From an uncultured Coriobacteriaceae bacterium (lineage in GTDB: Bacteria > Actinomycetota > Coriobacteriia > Coriobacteriales > QAMH01), in assembly GCA_900544245.1 (NCBI GenBank), contig UQUH01000044.1, positions 1 to 14,703 on the forward strand: a stretch of 14,703 bases of DNA. Direction: 5' to 3'. Shown here piece by piece: positions 7,473 through 14,055 of this stretch (positions within the stretch are counted from its first letter, which is position 1; each line of letters opens with the position of its first letter). The notes below the pieces were generated by a model. That model saw only the letters and a list, made by a program, of their open reading frames with translations, was not told the origin of the DNA and made no database searches. Made by a program: the position numbers and the translations under genes.

Positions 7473-8810
7473 CTAGCTGTTGAGCATGAAGATGAGCACG
7501 CCGATGACGATGAGCAGCGCGACGATAATGCCGATGACCCATGGGCTCGAGATGGAACGCTGCTGCAGGTCCTCCTCGTGCTCCTCCTCCATGACGTCCA
7601 TGGCGTCATCGACGGTCACGACGCCCAAGATGATGCCCTGCTCGTCGACGACGGGAATGGCGAGCAGGTCGTATTTGGCAATGGTCTGCGCGCATTCCTC
7701 CTGGTCAAGATCGGGATGAACCGTGATGAGTTCCTTGGTGCTTATCTCGTCGAGCGCCGTCTCGGGCTTGGCGATGACGAGCGTGCGCAGGCCAAGGACA
7801 CCCGTGAGCACGCCATTGTCGGAAACGAGATAGAGATAGTGGATGCTCTCCTGGTCTTCGTCCATCTGGCGAATCGCCTCGATGGCATCCGCAACAGTAA
7901 GGTCATCGTTGACGGTGAGGAAGTCGGTCGTCATGATGCCTCCGGCCGTCTCCTCCTTGTAGCCGAGCAGCGAGCGCACCGAAGCAGATTCCTCCACGCC
8001 CATGAGGCGCAGGAGCTTCTCGGCCTTGTCATAGGGAAGGTCGCCGATGATATCGGCGGCATCATCCGGGTCCATCTCGTTGAGAACGGCGGCACCGCGA
8101 CTCGTGGTCATGTCCTCGATGACGTCAGCCTGGTACTCGTCTTCGAGCTCGGCAACCGCGTCGGCCGCCTGGCCCGCGTCGAGCTTGTCGAAAACCACCT
8201 GCCGGTGCTGCGGGTCAAGCTGTTCGATAATGTCGGCGACATCCGCGGGATGCATGTCATGCAGGCGCTTGTGGCTCACGGACAGCTTGATCTGCGACAT
8301 GTCGCGCTCGATGAGCTCCATGTAGTTCCACGCGATGAGACGCTCCTTGAGCGGATGGCCAAACGCGGTCGCGATTGCGTTCACCACCTTCTCGAGATGT
8401 GGCGATATCCCAAAGAGCAGGCCGCGGATGCCCGTCTCGGCACCGAGCAAGCGCAGTCCGGCGGGACTATCGGAAAGCTTGAGATCGTTTACGCGCACGA
8501 CCTTCATGCCCTGGGTGTCGACGATCTGCTTGTCGAGCAGGTCACGGGCGAGCAGCACCTCGGTAGGCTGCAGATAGGAAAAGCGAATGTCGGATGACGG
8601 CACGTTTAGATGCACGCACGTGCCATCGTAGGATTCGACGTACTTGCGCCACGAGATCATGAACGGCGTCTTGCCCGGACCGACGAACGCCAGCGAGGTG
8701 ACGCGCGGAAAGACCTCGCCCGTGGCGATGGCAAGGTCGCTGATGGTCCCGATTTGCTCGCCCTCTTTGTCAAAAACGGGCTGCTTGAGAATCTGACGCA
8801 GGTAAATCAT
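7473..8810 (-). CDS. PRC-barrel / MgtE N-domain / CBS protein with a single C-terminal membrane helix (Mg2+ sensor-like)
   Basis: Reading along its 445 residues there are: a PRC-barrel-like region (about 1-75) and a second one (about 85-137); an MgtE N-terminal superhelical domain (about 165-272, with HPADVADIIEQLDP and DPDDAADIIGDLP); a CBS pair (about 285-405, with GGIMTTDFLTV and VVTVDDAMDV); an acidic linker; and one membrane helix (423-442). The five-helix transport domain of MgtE is absent. In MgtE the N and CBS domains bind Mg2+ and gate the pore, so this looks like a detached sensor anchored in the membrane. With the NRAMP-related gene 11 bases downstream, regulation of that transporter is a reasonable inference. 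The start was taken at ATG with GAGGAG seven bases upstream. A structured leader precedes it. Confidence 0.88.
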   Translation of the reverse strand: MIYLRQILKQPVFDKEGEQIGTISDLAIATGEVFPRVTSLAFVGPGKTPFMISWRKYVESYDGTCVHLNVPSSDIRFSYLQPTEVLLARDLLDKQIVDTQGMKVVRVNDLKLSDSPAGLRLLGAETGIRGLLFGISPHLEKVVNAIATAFGHPLKERLIAWNYMELIERDMSQIKLSVSHKRLHDMHPADVADIIEQLDPQHRQVVFDKLDAGQAADAVAELEDEYQADVIEDMTTSRGAAVLNEMDPDDAADIIGDLPYDKAEKLLRLMGVEESASVRSLLGYKEETAGGIMTTDFLTVNDDLTVADAIEAIRQMDEDQESIHYLYLVSDNGVLTGVLGLRTLVIAKPETALDEISTKELITVHPDLDQEECAQTIAKYDLLAIPVVDEQGIILGVVTVDDAMDVMEEEHEEDLQQRSISSPWVIGIIVALLIVIGVLIFMLNS

Positions 8811-8999
8811 GCAGATGATCTCCTCTGTTCCTGTCTTCACGCCGCGCGAAAAAACGAGCGGACACGGTCCGCGCGCGAAAGAGCTATGCGTGGCAAGATA
8901 ACGGCCCCACCGGGCCGCCAAGAGGAGGTCCGGAAAGGCTAACTACTGTGAGGTCGGGGTTTCACAGAGTTCCTTTCTTCTGGACGACAAAAAAGCGTC
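8811..8999 (-). promoter_or_regulatory. Structured 5' leader of the MgtE-like/NRAMP operon (candidate riboswitch or attenuator)
   Basis: The gap between tRNA-Ser and the MgtE-like gene holds three hairpins. The first is a 15-bp bulged stem (8934-8951 with 8962-8976) built of AAAGG, AACT and CTGTGA and their complements, with a 10-base loop. The second is CGGCCC/GGGCCG (8902-8907 with 8912-8917). The third is an intrinsic terminator (8849-8872). In the RNA, CTCCTCT (8921-8927) is exactly complementary to the ribosome site AGAGGAG (8820-8826). The conserved core of the known M-box Mg2+ riboswitch is not apparent. Confidence 0.5.
8849..8872 (-). terminator. Intrinsic terminator inside the operon leader
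   Basis: On the minus strand GCGGAC (8872-8867) pairs with GTCCGC (8863-8858) across the loop CGT, followed by TCG and six T (8854-8849). It lies 38 bases upstream of the MgtE-like start codon. It could end tRNA-Ser read-through or act as a conditional attenuator. Confidence 0.7.
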
Positions 9000-9094
9000 T
9001 GGCGGAGAGATGGGGATTCGAACCCCAGATAGGGCTATCTAACCCTATACTCGCTTAGCAGGCGAGCGCCTTCAGCCAACTCGGCCATCTCTCC
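9000..9094 (-). tRNA. tRNA-Ser, anticodon GCU
   Basis: The acceptor stem is GGAGAGA/TCTCTCC with discriminator G and encoded CCA (9000-9002). The anticodon stem-loop CTCGC-CTGCTAA-GCGAG gives anticodon GCU, which reads AGC/AGU serine codons. There is a long variable arm (TATAGGGTTAGATAGCCCTA) as in all serine tRNAs, and GGTTCGAATCC in the T arm. The mature body without CCA is 9003-9094. Confidence 0.97.
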
Positions 9095-9117
9095 GTCCCA
9101 ATTCGACGCAAATCGGA

Positions 9118-9126
9118 ATGATAGCA
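9118..9126 (-). promoter_or_regulatory. Candidate extended -10 promoter of tRNA-Ser
   Basis: The minus strand reads TGCTATCAT, an extended -10 (TGn plus TATCAT), 24 bases upstream of the tRNA 5' end. A clear -35 is not seen; GCATTA, 17-18 bases upstream, is weak. Confidence 0.4.
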
Positions 9127-9160
9127 CAAACGACACGGGGTAATGCACGCCGCATGTAGA

Positions 9161-9553
9161 CTAGTCGAGCGGATTGCCCGGATGGACGGCCGCCTTCATG
9201 CGCATCCAGGCGTTGCGCTTGGCCTCCATATCGTCAAGGCAATCGGCAAATGCGGGTACGGCGACAAGATTGTAGCCAGTGACGCTCGCGGGGACATCGC
9301 CGGCGAAGTCCCGCGCATCGAGGTCGAAGGCCTCGCGCAGGGCGTCGATTGACGCATCGTCTATCGCCATGACCGTCCAGGGGTCCGACTCGAAGACGAA
9401 GTGCCTGAGATCATCGACATCGGAAAGCCGCACGATGGCGCAGCCGTCGGCATATCCGAGCGCCTCGGCGGCGGATTGCAGGGCGGAAGCAACCCTCACG
9501 TCCACGGATACGCCCGTGAGAACGATGAGGGTTGTGTCTTGCGCGCCTGACAT
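9161..9553 (-). CDS. Hypothetical protein (130 residues)
   Basis: This soluble, acidic protein has no signal peptide or membrane segment. The first half looks like an alternating alpha/beta fold (TTLIVLTGVSVDVRVASAL, then a helix and GCAIVRL). A helical tail carries MEAKRNAWMRMK. I do not recognise the family and see no catalytic motif. The ATG follows the stop of the upstream small gene by 8 bases and lacks a clear ribosome site, so it is probably translated by coupling to it; the two look like a two-gene operon transcribed away from tRNA-Arg. No stronger statement about role is possible. Confidence 0.6.
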   Translation of the reverse strand: MSGAQDTTLIVLTGVSVDVRVASALQSAAEALGYADGCAIVRLSDVDDLRHFVFESDPWTVMAIDDASIDALREAFDLDARDFAGDVPASVTGYNLVAVPAFADCLDDMEAKRNAWMRMKAAVHPGNPLD

Positions 9554-9561
9554 GCGAGATT

Positions 9562-9813
9562 CTAGACGGCGGTAACGGTCACGCCAGTGTCGGCATCATC
9601 ACGCTCGATTGCGTCTTGCGCCTCGGTGAGCATCTCGCGCACGTTGTCGAGCTCCATCTGGATTTTCTGGAGCTGCATGGCGGTGCGTTCCATTTGGCCA
9701 TCGGAGGCAAGGTGATACATGCGATGCGTCCAACGCCTCGTGAGGGCGACCGTCTCGTCGATTTGGTTGACCGTATCCTTGAGCTGTTGGGTGTTCACGC
9801 CATTTGCGCACAT
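9562..9813 (-). CDS. Small coiled-coil hypothetical protein (83 residues)
   Basis: The ATG stands six bases after a strong GGAGGT, which supports expression. Residues about 8-70 are strongly helical with a heptad-like pattern (LKDTVNQIDETVALT, then MERTAMQLQKIQMELDNVREM), suggesting a short coiled coil or helical hairpin. There is no membrane segment or signal peptide. It is the first gene of a pair with the 130-residue protein. A possible extended -10 lies 36 bases upstream. The family is not recognised; a scaffold or partner-binding role is only a guess from the helical composition. Confidence 0.65.
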   Translation of the reverse strand: MCANGVNTQQLKDTVNQIDETVALTRRWTHRMYHLASDGQMERTAMQLQKIQMELDNVREMLTEAQDAIERDDADTGVTVTAV

Positions 9814-9848
9814 GATTGACCTCCGGTTGTGTTCACACGTATTTTGAA

Positions 9849-9857
9849 ATCATAGCA
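9849..9857 (-). promoter_or_regulatory. Candidate extended -10 of the two-gene hypothetical unit
   Basis: The minus strand reads TGCTATGAT, 36 bases upstream of the ATG at 9813, leaving room for a leader with the ribosome site. The -35 region (CTTACG at 17 bases) is weak, as expected for an extended -10 promoter. Nearly the same nonamer precedes tRNA-Ser. Confidence 0.4.
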
Positions 9858-9897
9858 CGTTAAGCCAGCGCCGTAAGTGTAATGAAAATGGGGATAA

Positions 9898-9930
9898 CCA
9901 GACAAAAATGCCCCGACGGGCTTTGTCTGG
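9898..9930. terminator. Hairpin between divergent transcription units (terminator-like)
   Basis: CCAGACAAA (9898-9906) pairs with TTTGTCTGG (9922-9930), and GCCC (9910-9913) with GGGC (9918-9921), around a CGAC loop; AAT is bulged. On the minus strand the inner part is GC-rich and followed by ATTTTT, like an intrinsic terminator. No gene ends here, so it may insulate the divergent tRNA-Arg and small-gene promoters. Confidence 0.45.
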
Positions 9931-9941
9931 TCATCGGGATG

Positions 9942-9969
9942 TTGACATGGTCGGCTGCGGTGGTATTAT
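9942..9969 (+). promoter_or_regulatory. Promoter of tRNA-Arg
   Basis: A consensus TTGACA (-35, 9942-9947) and TATTAT (-10, 9964-9969) are separated by 16 bases. Transcription would start about 8 bases before the tRNA 5' end at 9984. This is the best promoter match in the window. Confidence 0.85.
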
Positions 9970-9983
9970 GTTCAGGCTTCATC

Positions 9984-10060
9984 GGGGCATTACCTCAGCT
10001 GGATAGAGGGACTGACTACGAATCAGTACGTCAGGGGTTCGAATCCCTTATGCCCCACCA
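9984..10060 (+). tRNA. tRNA-Arg, anticodon ACG
   Basis: The acceptor stem is GGGGCAT/ATGCCCC with discriminator A and encoded CCA (10058-10060). The anticodon stem-loop is CTGACTACGAATCAG, with ACG at 10018-10020; the first A is normally edited to inosine to read CGN codons. The T arm has GGTTCGAATCC. It lies just upstream of the prophage late region, with its 3' end toward the phage, as at many tRNA attachment sites. Confidence 0.97.
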
Positions 10061-10070
10061 TGAAAGTCGC

Positions 10071-10101
10071 AGGTCAGAGGCTATCGTCTCTGGCCTGTTT
10101 T
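10071..10101 (+). terminator. Terminator of tRNA-Arg
   Basis: AGGTCAGAG (10071-10079) pairs with CTCTGGCCT (10088-10096), with one G-T pair and an 8-base loop, followed by G and TTTT. It begins 11 bases after the CCA end. Confidence 0.75.
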
Positions 10102-10167
10102 GCTGCATGTGCGTTTCGTGTGCGCTTGAGCCAAGCCCGTGACTTCTCACGTGCCCTGAAGACACGA

Positions 10168-10199
10168 AAATCGGGGGCACCCGAAGGTGCCCCCGATTT
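10168..10199. terminator. Strong bidirectional terminator at the prophage/host side
   Basis: A perfect 14-bp stem, AAATCGGGGGCACC with its complement (10168-10181 and 10186-10199), closes on a CGAA tetraloop, which reads TTCG on the minus strand. The minus-strand copy continues into TTTTCGTG. It probably ends late phage transcription coming from 10349, or insulates host from phage. The gap 10102-10348 holds no gene; apart from this it has only the two inverted repeats listed next. Confidence 0.8.
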
Positions 10200-10227
10200 G
10201 TTACTCATGTAATGGGCAGACGCATTG

Positions 10228-10247
10228 TTTTGCGGAAAACCGCAAAA
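10228..10247. repeat. Small inverted repeat
   Basis: TTTTGCGG (10228-10235) and CCGCAAAA (10240-10247) flank AAAA. It lies in the AT-rich gap between tRNA-Arg and the endolysin gene; it may form a weak hairpin or be part of an attachment or protein-binding region. Confidence 0.55.
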
Positions 10248-10287
10248 ATCGAAAGTTCTCATTATAATAAGGCGCTATACGTGATTG

Positions 10288-10324
10288 GCTAACTCATACG
10301 ATTCGGCGATTCGTATGAGTTAGC
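10288..10324. repeat. 14-bp perfect inverted repeat downstream of the endolysin gene
   Basis: GCTAACTCATACGA (10288-10301) is matched exactly by TCGTATGAGTTAGC (10311-10324), with a 9-base spacer. It starts 25 bases beyond the endolysin stop. There is no T-run on either side, so it is a poor terminator; a protein-binding or recombination site is possible. Confidence 0.7.
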
Positions 10325-10348
10325 GAAACAGTTTAGAACGATTTAGTC

Positions 10349-11098
10349 CTACAGAACCAGCGCGCCGCTGTCGGTGACCTCAATACTCGTCTTCATGGCG
10401 CACCGGCTGTCGAAGGCGTACCACTTGCCGCCGATCTCGATGCAGCAGTCGTGCACGGCATAACCACGCGAATCGAACCAGAACCACTCGCCGTTCACCA
10501 GCTTCCAGGCGTCGTGCGGCCAGGTGCCGTCTGCCTCCTGCCACCACCAGCCAACCGAGTTGAGCCGCCATCCAGGTACGATTACGTCGCGGTTCTTCCA
10601 GACCAGACGCCCATCGTAGGGGTAGTCACGGAACGGGCGGATGTTGCTCTCGCTTCCGGTCTGGTCGCCCTTCCTCCCGCCGTGGACTCCGCCGTTCTCG
10701 TTGATGGAGAACTGCATCAGCATGTCGGGGTCTTCGCTCTTGCACACGCTCGTGTGCTTGGCCTCGTTGAGGTAGATGTCGCCGCGCTTCGCGTATCGCG
10801 GAACGCTCATGGGAACCCACTCGAAGAGTCCCGTCTTGAGCAGCTCGTCTCTCATGTCGCCGGTGTAGCTCGCCCCGTGCGTGTCCACGCCGATGGCGCG
10901 AAGCGCGCTGATGACGCCGCTCGAACAGTCGCGGTCGCCGTTGGCTATCTGCACCGTCGAGCCGTCGCTGAGCGTGACGGTCTCGTACGTGCCGTCACCC
11001 CAGCGGTCGTCCCACGTGTAGCCGTGGCCCCCGTCTCCGTCGTGCGTGACCATGTGCTCCATGACCTGCGCGAATTGCTCGTAGAGGGGTAGTGTCAT
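10349..11098 (-). CDS. Phage endolysin: NlpC/P60-like amidase with C-terminal cell-wall-binding repeats
   Basis: This 249-residue enzyme should cut host peptidoglycan at the end of infection. The N-terminal domain resembles phage peptidoglycan amidohydrolases (Amidase_5): catalytic C58 in DRDCSSGVISAL, H115 in EAKHTSVCK, and a third polar residue probably in SINENGG (132-138). From about residue 176 there are aromatic repeats of the choline-binding/cell-wall-binding type, with GWWWQEADGTW, GEWFWFDSRGYA and GKWYAFDSR. No signal peptide is present, consistent with release through the holin encoded just upstream. The ATG lies behind GGGAGGA, 9 bases after the holin gene. The exact bond cut (amide or D,L-peptide) is not decided by the sequence. 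Confidence 0.88.
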   Translation of the reverse strand: MTLPLYEQFAQVMEHMVTHDGDGGHGYTWDDRWGDGTYETVTLSDGSTVQIANGDRDCSSGVISALRAIGVDTHGASYTGDMRDELLKTGLFEWVPMSVPRYAKRGDIYLNEAKHTSVCKSEDPDMLMQFSINENGGVHGGRKGDQTGSESNIRPFRDYPYDGRLVWKNRDVIVPGWRLNSVGWWWQEADGTWPHDAWKLVNGEWFWFDSRGYAVHDCCIEIGGKWYAFDSRCAMKTSIEVTDSGALVL

Positions 11099-11107
11099 GG
11101 TTCCTCC

Positions 11108-11548
11108 CTAGTCCGTCCCGCCGGTCTTGATGGTCTCGTCCACGACGCCCACGGTCACGTCGGGAGCCGCCATGTCCTTTTTCGCCAGCGTCTTGATGAC
11201 GGGCAGCTTTGCGATGTCCGGGTTGAGGACGCACAGGTTCTCGACGATGGACACCACCTCGGTGAGCACGATGAACACGCACACCGCCGTCACGGCGGGT
11301 ATCTCCGGCGCGACCATGCCGAGGCCGTCCGCGATTGTTCCCAGGTTAATCCAGGCTGTCGCGACCTCATAGGCTGCTGCCAGAGCGATGAGACCGAAGT
11401 ATCCCGCCTTGTGCCACAGGCCCTCGCGCATCTTGCCGCTCTGGATATCGCCCTCCTTCGCGGCACCGGCAAGGCCGGTGATTATGTCCAGCACCATCAT
11501 CGCGAACGCGATGGCCACCGGATGCCAGTCCAACTCGAATCCGAACAT
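11108..11548 (-). CDS. Phage holin, toxin-secretion/phage-lysis family
   Basis: This 146-residue membrane protein forms the lysis pore that lets the endolysin reach the wall. It has hydrophobic helices at about 9-27, 48-66 and 82-103. The segment DIITGLAGAAKEGDIQSGKM with GLWHKAGYF is the signature region of the TcdE/phi-Cp1-type holins (PF05105). The tail of about 40 residues is charged and probably cytoplasmic. AAGGGA precedes the ATG by about 8 bases. The endolysin follows directly, giving a complete lysis cassette. Length and topology are normal for the family. Confidence 0.9.
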   Translation of the reverse strand: MFGFELDWHPVAIAFAMMVLDIITGLAGAAKEGDIQSGKMREGLWHKAGYFGLIALAAAYEVATAWINLGTIADGLGMVAPEIPAVTAVCVFIVLTEVVSIVENLCVLNPDIAKLPVIKTLAKKDMAAPDVTVGVVDETIKTGGTD

Positions 11549-11621
11549 TTGACTTTCCCTTCTCTAGGATGTTCCGTATTTGCGCGGCCCCATTCGGGCC
11601 GGAATCGCCATAGCGGTGCAA

Positions 11622-11750
11622 TCACTCGTCCCCGAACAGCTCGGGCGCGACCTCTCGCAGCGCGTCCATCACGCCATCGGGCACGTCTTCGAGCGTGCGC
11701 CTACCCGCCTTTATGAGCCTCGCGTAGCTTTTCGCTATCAGCTTCTCCAT
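11622..11750 (-). CDS. Small phage protein, CD1375/XkdX-like
   Basis: Only 42 residues are encoded. The start MEKLIAKSYARLIKAGRRTL, followed by EDVPDGVMDALRE, matches the short proteins found between tail-fibre and holin genes in many Gram-positive phages, where the pattern is A-x-x-Y-A-x-L-I-x-x-G-R-x-T-x-x-x-V-P. Their role is unknown. The ATG shares its A with the TGA stop of the preceding gene (TGATG), and AAGGGG lies upstream, so it is coupled. A weak GC hairpin (11585-11601) lies in the 73-base gap before the holin gene. Confidence 0.8.
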   Translation of the reverse strand: MEKLIAKSYARLIKAGRRTLEDVPDGVMDALREVAPELFGDE

Positions 11751-12088
11751 CAGATTCCCCCTTCGTAGATTGCGACGAGCGCCTCGTCGGTCTCCAGCTG
11801 CGACTCGTACAGGCTCACCAGCAGCTCGTCCATGTCGGCGAGCTGGGATGGCGCGGACGCCAGCCACTCCTCGCGCTGGGCTCGCTCGGCCGCCTCAGCC
11901 ATGCGCGAAAGCTCGTCTTCGGTGTATGGAACGTACACCTGCCTGGTCTCGTAGTCGTCGTCTGCCCAGGCGAACTTGGTCACGTCGTCGATGGGCGCGG
12001 CGTCTTCCCTCACGACCGTCCGCTCGGTCACGTAGCCGAGCGTCAGGTCGGGGCTCTCGATGGGGTTGCCTGATTCGTCGTAGATCAT
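11750..12088 (-). CDS. Phage tail-module protein (XkdW-like), function unknown
   Basis: This is a 112-residue acidic protein. The opening MIYDESGNPIESPDLTLGY is typical of the small protein that follows the tail fibre in PBSX-like and other siphophages. The second half (YTEDELSRMAEAAERAQRE and the Glu/Leu-rich end) is predicted helical and likely a coiled coil. The ATG has AGGAGG five bases upstream. The tail-fibre stop at 12097-12099 lies 8 bases before this start. It may be a tail-fibre chaperone or a structural part of the tail tip, which is an inference from position alone. Confidence 0.75.
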   Translation of the reverse strand: MIYDESGNPIESPDLTLGYVTERTVVREDAAPIDDVTKFAWADDDYETRQVYVPYTEDELSRMAEAAERAQREEWLASAPSQLADMDELLVSLYESQLETDEALVAIYEGGI

Positions 12089-12096
12089 CGGTCCTC

Positions 12097-14055
12097 CTAG
12101 TAGGTTCCACAGACGTAGAAGAACAGCTCGCACGCCGACGTGGTCGCGGTGGCGGAAATGCCCCACATGACCAGCTTCGTCGCGTTCGTCCTGGTATCGC
12201 TGCCCGATGCGTTTCTCGTGTTAAGCAGCGGCCACATATACGAGGCGTTGAACGTCGCCTGCGCGTTCGCGACGGCCTTGAAGGTGAACGGCAGCGCGTA
12301 TTCCCTCATGCCCGTAGACGACAGCCATCGCCAGTTGTCGATTGACATTCCTGATGGGGTGTACGACGTCACGCCCCATGCCTCGGCGTAGCCGTTGGAG
12401 TACTTGCGCCAGTGCCAGATGCCCGAGTTCCCCTCGGCGGTGACGGCGTTGGAGATGCCGAGGTTCGTCCGAGCACTTGCCGTGTTGTTCGCACCCGTGC
12501 CGCCGTTTGCGACTGGCAGCGCTCCGGTGGTGTTGCCGAGTCCCATGGCGTTCCTGAGCGCCTGTAGGGAGGTCTGGCCCGTACCGCCCCTCGCGACCGA
12601 AAGCGTCCCGCTCGTGATGTCACCTGCGGCGTGCTTGTGACCGGAATCGGCGTAGTCGTGCGTGTGGCTTCTCGGCGCTGCGTCCAGGCTTCCGTTCGGG
12701 ATCGGCGGGTCGAAGGTGGACTCCATCGCGCACAGGAAGCCCTCCTCGGTTGCAGGTGCGCCGAATGCGATGCCACGGCCACCGGCGAGGAGGTCCATCA
12801 GGCGAAACGCCCTGGGGAGGATGACCGTCTTCGACGACAGGCACCGGCGAACCGCGGTTCCGTTCCTCAGCTCGTCGCTGACGAGTCCCTTCACCGTCAG
12901 CGTGACCGAATACTGCTCGTTCGGGGACAGCGTCAGGTTCGTGGCAGTCTCACCGTTTCCGACACCGGCTATCACGATATGAGATGACAGCGACAGTGAC
13001 GGTGCCAGTCCCTGAACGTCATCGAACCCGAACGTGCCTCCGCTGGCGTCGAGCACCTCGACATAGATGTAATCGAGCGCGACAGGCGGCGACTCGCTTC
13101 CCGACACGGCAAAGCCGACCCTGACGAACCCGCCGTCGTCGTCGGGCGTCCCGTCTGCCAGGCAGCGCGAGACGGTCATGCCGTCGATCGTGGGCGACGG
13201 AGGGTACTCCGAGACGAACGTGGCCGTCTTCGTGGTCGAGCGCCCCCTGCTGTCGACGATGGTCGCCGTGACCTCGTTCACGCCGCTTCGCGTGACGGGG
13301 CTGACGACGGGCTCGAACGGAAACGATCCGATTTGCGTGGACACTCCGTTCAACGACACCGACGAGCTGGAACCGAGCGCCGCACCTCCCGGAAACGACA
13401 CGTTCGACACGCCGTACTGGACGCTTGACACGTTCGTGTAGCACTTGCCGCCGTAGGTCTGCGACAGGAGGAATGCCAGGTCGAAGCTGGGCACCCAGCT
13501 CTGCGGTGCCATGAGCTTGACGGTGAATGATTTGGAGTAGACGGCAGTGTCGTTTTCATGCGGGTTATTGTTGTCTTTCTCTGAAATGCCGACTTTTACA
13601 GACACCGTAACGTAGTCATGACCTTGTGATATGGCGTTATTGAACACATTGTCGCCATTGATGGGAAAGTTTGCCGCCGCTATCCCGTAGGACAACTCGT
13701 CTGATTTGGGCACGTTTTGCCATCCGGTATAAAAGAGTCCGCTAGATGGAATTACGACAGCCCATGCGGAATACGCCCCGATAGTCGCTTTGACGTTGAC
13801 AACCGCAGTTGGCGCAACGCCGCCAGACGGACGCACTATGTTCGACAGGGCGTATTTGAATGTGGATGATTCAGGACTTATCCACATGTTTTTTGAATAC
13901 TCTTTACCAGCCAGCAGAGAGAAGAGGCAATCTTGCGCACTAACCTGCTCATCGCCGGTTGCGACAGCGTATACGGAATCAGGATACGTTATGTCGAGCG
14001 TGTACCCGCCCGTATCCTCGCTTGCCTGCGGGACCGTTATGCTGACCTTGCCCAT
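12097..14055 (-). CDS. Phage tail fibre / receptor-binding protein
   Basis: This is a 652-residue structural protein. The N-terminal two thirds are beta-rich and look like stacked immunoglobulin-like domains (for example EVTATIVDSRGRSTTKTATF). Residues about 465-545 hold the trimer-forming fibre motifs: HTHDY and HKHAAGD, then tandem units with SVARGGTGQTSLQALRNAMG and PVANGGTGANNTASARTNLG. The last 100 residues, beginning WHWRKYSNGYAEAWG, are a compact tip domain often seen at the C-terminus of Gram-positive phage tail proteins. The ATG follows the upstream TAG with no gap, behind GGGAGGT. Roughly codons 30-180 have clearly lower GC than the rest. It probably binds the host surface. Confidence 0.85.
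   Translation of the reverse strand: MGKVSITVPQASEDTGGYTLDITYPDSVYAVATGDEQVSAQDCLFSLLAGKEYSKNMWISPESSTFKYALSNIVRPSGGVAPTAVVNVKATIGAYSAWAVVIPSSGLFYTGWQNVPKSDELSYGIAAANFPINGDNVFNNAISQGHDYVTVSVKVGISEKDNNNPHENDTAVYSKSFTVKLMAPQSWVPSFDLAFLLSQTYGGKCYTNVSSVQYGVSNVSFPGGAALGSSSSVSLNGVSTQIGSFPFEPVVSPVTRSGVNEVTATIVDSRGRSTTKTATFVSEYPPSPTIDGMTVSRCLADGTPDDDGGFVRVGFAVSGSESPPVALDYIYVEVLDASGGTFGFDDVQGLAPSLSLSSHIVIAGVGNGETATNLTLSPNEQYSVTLTVKGLVSDELRNGTAVRRCLSSKTVILPRAFRLMDLLAGGRGIAFGAPATEEGFLCAMESTFDPPIPNGSLDAAPRSHTHDYADSGHKHAAGDITSGTLSVARGGTGQTSLQALRNAMGLGNTTGALPVANGGTGANNTASARTNLGISNAVTAEGNSGIWHWRKYSNGYAEAWGVTSYTPSGMSIDNWRWLSSTGMREYALPFTFKAVANAQATFNASYMWPLLNTRNASGSDTRTNATKLVMWGISATATTSACELFFYVCGTY

Noticed and set aside
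7578..8597. 339-codon plus-strand frame opposite the MgtE-like gene
   Set aside because: It is antisense to a protein with clear MgtE and CBS domains, and has no ribosome site or recognisable product.
8811..8999. M-box (ykoK) Mg2+ riboswitch
   Set aside because: The conserved M-box loop sequences could not be found in the leader, so I do not name the class.
8991..8999. T-run just after tRNA-Ser as its terminator
   Set aside because: The T6 on the minus strand is not preceded by a GC-rich stem; the real hairpin plus T6 is at 8849-8872.
9907..9914. ATGCCCC resembling the tRNA-Arg 3' acceptor strand, as an att duplicate
   Set aside because: The match is only seven bases, lies upstream of the intact tRNA, and is fully explained as part of a local hairpin.
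12097..14055. Diversity-generating retroelement target in the tail fibre
   Set aside because: There is no template repeat, no reverse transcriptase and no C-type lectin-like variable region in the window.
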